DNA from: Dyadobacter sp. MSC1_007
Lineage (GTDB): Bacteria > Bacteroidota > Bacteroidia > Cytophagales > Spirosomataceae
Assembly: GCF_023667495.1 (NCBI RefSeq)
Contig: NZ_JAMOZL010000006.1
Span: forward strand, 186,001 to 250,000
Reading direction: 5' to 3'
DNA length: 64,000 nt
The notes under the pieces were generated by a model. That model searched no databases and was not told the DNA's origin. It worked only from the letters and a program-made list of their open reading frames with translations. Each line of letters starts with the position of its first letter. The first letter of the stretch is position 1. Of the stretch, positions 60,778 to 64,000 are shown in pieces. The translations under genes and the position numbers were made by a program.

Positions 60778-63121
60778 AATATACAATTCCCATTCTTAAT
60801 GCCCGCAAGCCGCTCAGGCCTTGAAGATCTTCCAGTTCCAGTTCTTCTACGTCGGGTTTCAATGATCCGCTTTCCTGCAAATACTGAATAAACGGCAGGT
60901 AATCCTCGATATCCCGGTGATGAAAATAAATAAGGGCGATGGTATCAGGTTGAGTAAGCCGCTCTTGTGAATTTTTGATCCTCACTTTATCGATCCGCTT
61001 TTTGATCATCTGATAGCGGATATTATAAGCCCCCTCCACATCGAACTTACGCTCGTCGGCACGGAAACTGATGTCGATCATGTGATTATGGACAAATATC
61101 AGTTGTGTGGTATGCAATTCTTTCGGGATCTCCGTAAGCAGGTTGTTGGTAAGCCTCGCCACTTCAATCATCGACGACAGCTGCCATAACCGCAGGTTTT
61201 TTAAGTGAAAATGATTGAATGGCTTATCCGGACTGATCGATTGCCCGATGTAAATATCATATTCGATCCCATCGGTCCTGAACTTCTCAAAATAACATGG
61301 ATAGGATTGCTGCAACCCGTCTTTTTCACGCTCGAAATAGCCGTTTACTGCTGTATTGATCAGCTCCATCGATTGGTCGAGCGCTTGCCGGTGTTTGTGG
61401 ACTTCTCCGAGAGCTGGATGGGTAAGCGCAATATAATCGTCGATCAACGCCGTGGTACGTGGATCCTGCGTCGCCAGATGGATGAGGTAGTTTTTAGATT
61501 CTTCGTTCAGGAATGTGTTCAGGTTGTTTTCAGAAGTGCTATTAAGCTCGCCTTCCTGAATTGCACGCTGCCATTTGCTGCAATGAAACCGTATTTCCTG
61601 CATGAGCGAAGAGCGGTCGAATGGGGCGACAGCGTCCAGTGTCCCATTCAGTAATTCCAGGTATTGCCCCAGGTCGGCCTTGATGGCGATATTGCGTTCC
61701 GCGGTCGAATTGCGGATATCGATGGCGCCGTAAAGGGGATAAACGTCAAAGAAGCTGATATTTTCGGTCACCTCAGGCAACGATTTCTTCCTCCGGTGCA
61801 GGTAATGCCAGGCCGCTTCATTGAATTTCCATTGCACAGCCGGTTGTATCGAAGTAAACTTTTCCTTGATGATATTTTCCAGTTCCAGGTTAAATTCTTC
61901 AATATAAATCTGCAAAAGCTGCGCGACAGGCCCGAACGCCATGTCGAGCTGACCGAGTGTTTTCTCGTCAAACTTTTCGCCTACCCAGGTATGCATACAC
62001 AGGACGCCCACGGGTTTTTGGTCTACAAAAAGAGGGATAAGGGCCAGCGAGCAGACATTCGCCTGCCGGAATGGAGCCAGCCAACTTAGTTTTTGCTCGT
62101 CTTCACCAAAAATATCCGGCGAGAAAAAGGAATTGGGTTTGGAAGCATAGCCCTCCGCCTGCCGACGGAACTCTTCGGGTGTCAACCGGTTTTCACCCCA
62201 GATCTGGAACAGGATGCCCGTGCCTGCCTGCTCGTAACCATATACCGCCTGGCCATTCACGCGCACGAACGGGAACAAGTCAAACTCAATGTTGTTGCTT
62301 TGAACCAGGGTTTTCAGGGATTGGATTACGCGCTGATATCTTCCAGGCGTATCACCCGGTTTGCGGTTCAGCCTGATCTTTTTAATGTTTTCGACAGCCA
62401 TTTTGCTCGTCACGTCCGATACCGCGATCACAGCAAAGCCACGGAAGCGGAACATGCTCAGCGGAAGCACTTTTTCGAGCATTAAATGCCCGTTTTCTTC
62501 GCTGAAATGTGTGTATATCTCTACAAAATTAAGTGTAGGAAGCGGCTTGGTCGGCGTGATCTCAACAAACTCCGGGCTTACGAGCACTTCATAGTAACGG
62601 AGCAAACCAGTTTCAGGATTTGTCCAGGCGTGGATCTGCTGTATTTTGACCGGTACCTGAAAGTTGTACAGCCGGCGCAGGATCATCGTATAGACCATAT
62701 GCATGCGCTCCCGCTGATAATCTTCCGGCTTTTTCTGAATTTCGAATGGACCCTGCGTTCCCGGCGTTTTCGATCCAAGCATTTCATAAAGCAGATCAGT
62801 GCCGTAAAAGACCCTTGGATTAAGCGGAAAGCTCATGCCCCAGGCCAACTTGCTTTCCGAACTCAATGGTGCCGAGAGGCTATTGAATATGTATTCTAAA
62901 AAATCTTTGTAGCGGTGTGTCTCCTCAATGGGGATGTCGCCTTCCGGAAGTTTATTATTTTTGAAATGGTCCAGAATGATCTGGTAAAAGGACGATTTCA
63001 GGGATTGTTCTTCGCTTACCCGTTTTTCCAGATACCGTATGTATGGCATAAAGGAAATGGCCGCGTCAATTTCGAATGGTAGGGCCCGGTTATCCGAAAC
63101 ATCCAGTACTTCGTTTTTCAT
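60776..63121 (-). CDS. Large GAF-domain protein of unknown function
   Basis: 781 residues, no transmembrane segment. The N-terminus (~1-130) is helical; residues ~270-420 resemble a GAF domain (FRRQAEGYASKPNSFFSPDIFGEDEQKLSWLAPFRQANVCSLALIPLFVDQKPVGVLCMHTWVGEKFDEKTLGQLDMAFGPVAQLL); the C-terminal half is helical with IDIRNSTAERN near 475 and a closing beta-region (LTQPDTIALIYFHHRDIEDYLPFIQYLQESG). No kinase, cyclase or DNA-binding domain is evident, so it may sense a ligand and signal by contact. A conserved Bacteroidota family in my recollection. Divergent from the SDR gene. Confidence 0.75.
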   Translation of the reverse strand: MKNEVLDVSDNRALPFEIDAAISFMPYIRYLEKRVSEEQSLKSSFYQIILDHFKNNKLPEGDIPIEETHRYKDFLEYIFNSLSAPLSSESKLAWGMSFPLNPRVFYGTDLLYEMLGSKTPGTQGPFEIQKKPEDYQRERMHMVYTMILRRLYNFQVPVKIQQIHAWTNPETGLLRYYEVLVSPEFVEITPTKPLPTLNFVEIYTHFSEENGHLMLEKVLPLSMFRFRGFAVIAVSDVTSKMAVENIKKIRLNRKPGDTPGRYQRVIQSLKTLVQSNNIEFDLFPFVRVNGQAVYGYEQAGTGILFQIWGENRLTPEEFRRQAEGYASKPNSFFSPDIFGEDEQKLSWLAPFRQANVCSLALIPLFVDQKPVGVLCMHTWVGEKFDEKTLGQLDMAFGPVAQLLQIYIEEFNLELENIIKEKFTSIQPAVQWKFNEAAWHYLHRRKKSLPEVTENISFFDVYPLYGAIDIRNSTAERNIAIKADLGQYLELLNGTLDAVAPFDRSSLMQEIRFHCSKWQRAIQEGELNSTSENNLNTFLNEESKNYLIHLATQDPRTTALIDDYIALTHPALGEVHKHRQALDQSMELINTAVNGYFEREKDGLQQSYPCYFEKFRTDGIEYDIYIGQSISPDKPFNHFHLKNLRLWQLSSMIEVARLTNNLLTEIPKELHTTQLIFVHNHMIDISFRADERKFDVEGAYNIRYQMIKKRIDKVRIKNSQERLTQPDTIALIYFHHRDIEDYLPFIQYLQESGSLKPDVEELELEDLQGLSGLRALRMGIVY

Positions 63122-63228
63122 GGTTTGATGATGGCATTTGAGACCTAAATATACATGATGTCGCAGGTTCCGTAAAACTGTATCTTATTTCCGGATTTTT
63201 GTATAAGTCCGCAGCCATTGCCACCCGG

Positions 63229-63236
63229 TAAATTTG
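63229..63236 (+). promoter_or_regulatory. -7 element of the SDR gene
   Basis: TAAATTTG fits TAnnTTTG, 30 bp before the ATG at 63266. No well-spaced TTG is present upstream. Confidence 0.4.
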
Positions 63237-63265
63237 TATCACTAAACAATTAAACATTTTGAGTG

Positions 63266-64000
63266 ATGACAAAGACTATTTTTATTACCGGTGCATCCAA
63301 AGGATTTGGCCGGATATGGACAGAAGCATTTTTGCAAAGAGGGGATAAAGTGGCAGCAACTGCCCGCAATACCGATACATTGAAGGACCTGGCGGCACAA
63401 TACCCCGACACCCTTCTTACTATCCAGCTCGACGTGAACGACCGCGCCGCGAGTTTTGCAGCAGTTGAAAAAGCAGCCAAGCATTTCGGAAAACTTGATG
63501 TGGTGATTAATAATGCCGGTTATGGATTGTTTGGAACGATCGAAGAAACGAGCGAAAAAGAAGCTCGCGATCAGATTGAAACCAATGTATTTGGCTTGCT
63601 ATGGGTAACCCAGGCCGCGTTGCCGATCATGCGGGCACAAGGTAGCGGGCATATCCTGCAAGTGTCCAGCGTATTGGGTGTTGCTACATTGCCTGTTTTA
63701 GGTTTGTACAATGCATCCAAATGGGCAGTCGAGGGGATCAGCGAAACGTTGGCATCAGAGGTGAAAGATTTCGGAATTAAGGTCACAATTGTAGAGCCAA
63801 ACGGCTTTTCGACGGACTGGGGCGGTGCTTCTGCATTGCATAGCGAGCCGATCAGCGCCTATGACGATGTGAAACAACAGTTTTACGCAGGCTTTACCGA
63901 AGACTCTATCGGTAAGCCGGAAGCGACTTCGGATGCGATCCTGCAAGTTGTCGATCAAGAAAACCCGCCATTGCGAATTTTCCTTGGCAAAGTGGGGTTA
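63266..64000 (+). CDS. SDR-family oxidoreductase, 3' end outside window
   Basis: 245 residues to the window edge, no stop. MTKTIFITGASKGFGRIWTEAFLQRGDKVAATARN shows the TGxxxGxG cofactor motif, NNAGYGLFG the structural motif, a Ser in ILQVSSVLG and YNASKWAVEG the catalytic Tyr-x-x-x-Lys. It is a classical short-chain dehydrogenase likely using NADPH (Arg after the second strand). Close relatives are annotated as SDR family NAD(P)-dependent oxidoreductases; substrate unknown. Confidence 0.93.
   Translation, partial: MTKTIFITGASKGFGRIWTEAFLQRGDKVAATARNTDTLKDLAAQYPDTLLTIQLDVNDRAASFAAVEKAAKHFGKLDVVINNAGYGLFGTIEETSEKEARDQIETNVFGLLWVTQAALPIMRAQGSGHILQVSSVLGVATLPVLGLYNASKWAVEGISETLASEVKDFGIKVTIVEPNGFSTDWGGASALHSEPISAYDDVKQQFYAGFTEDSIGKPEATSDAILQVVDQENPPLRIFLGKVGL

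Noticed and set aside
1-64000. tRNA, rRNA or known riboswitch genes
   Set aside because: None recognised by eye; a covariance-model scan would be needed to exclude small RNAs.

Overview
The window is chromosomal DNA of a Bacteroidota bacterium, most likely from Cytophagales and close to Dyadobacter; the genus is inferred from gene content only. The signs are a SusC/SusD pair, type IX secretion (T9SS) sorting tails, LytS/LytTR two-component pairs, many short lipoproteins with a lipobox, and promoters fitting the Bacteroidota pattern TTG-N19-23-TAnnTTTG. I saw no rRNA, tRNA, CRISPR array, transposase or prophage. Several computed start sites fall on TTG with an in-frame ATG just downstream; in those cases I moved the start to the ATG.

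Layout. 1-740: the end of a SymE-like toxin, an orphan ParD-type antitoxin and a dispersed repeat. 740-11.5 kb: housekeeping and accessory genes (MBL hydrolase, DUF900-like hydrolase, glycine-zipper lipoprotein, a methyltransferase behind a 20-bp perfect inverted repeat, a divergent NmrA/HxlR pair with overlapping promoters, a secreted sugar dehydrogenase, an amino-acid racemase, a RibD-C reductase). 11.5-14.3 kb: an M81 metallopeptidase and a 5'-truncated DUF1016/PDDEXK nuclease carrying three copies of one palindrome. 14.3-21.6 kb: a polysaccharide utilization locus (susC, susD, DUF3823, GH71/99-like). 21.8-27 kb: a TonB receptor with two small partner genes and a LytS/LytTR pair. 27-34.6 kb: a six-gene operon of three phage-collar (MdpB-like) proteins, a GNAT, a DUF6916 protein and a 1659-residue T9SS-exported beta-helix protein. 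35-41.4 kb: a DUF4038 glycosidase, a PSD1-type cytochrome protein interrupted by an in-frame TGA, and its DUF1501 partner. 41.4-48 kb: membrane proteins, a GlxA regulator, two VOC proteins, a UvrA-like ABC ATPase and an SRPBCC protein. 48-54 kb: an ECF sigma/anti-sigma/DUF4097-like operon, a GT39 and PHP-like pair, and a phosphatase. 54-64 kb: a small-ORF/GNAT pair resembling a toxin-antitoxin module, a metallophosphoesterase, two LytS kinases with one LytTR regulator, a long gap with a decayed gene, an AT-hook protein, a GAF protein and a partial SDR.

The best candidates for something undescribed are the collar/GNAT/DUF6916/beta-helix operon, the palindrome-bearing DUF1016 locus, and the 51-residue ORF translationally coupled to a GNAT. 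The TGA interruption at 39475 and the strong hairpins before the methyltransferase (5095-5141) and the UvrA-like gene (45044-45071) also deserve a check.
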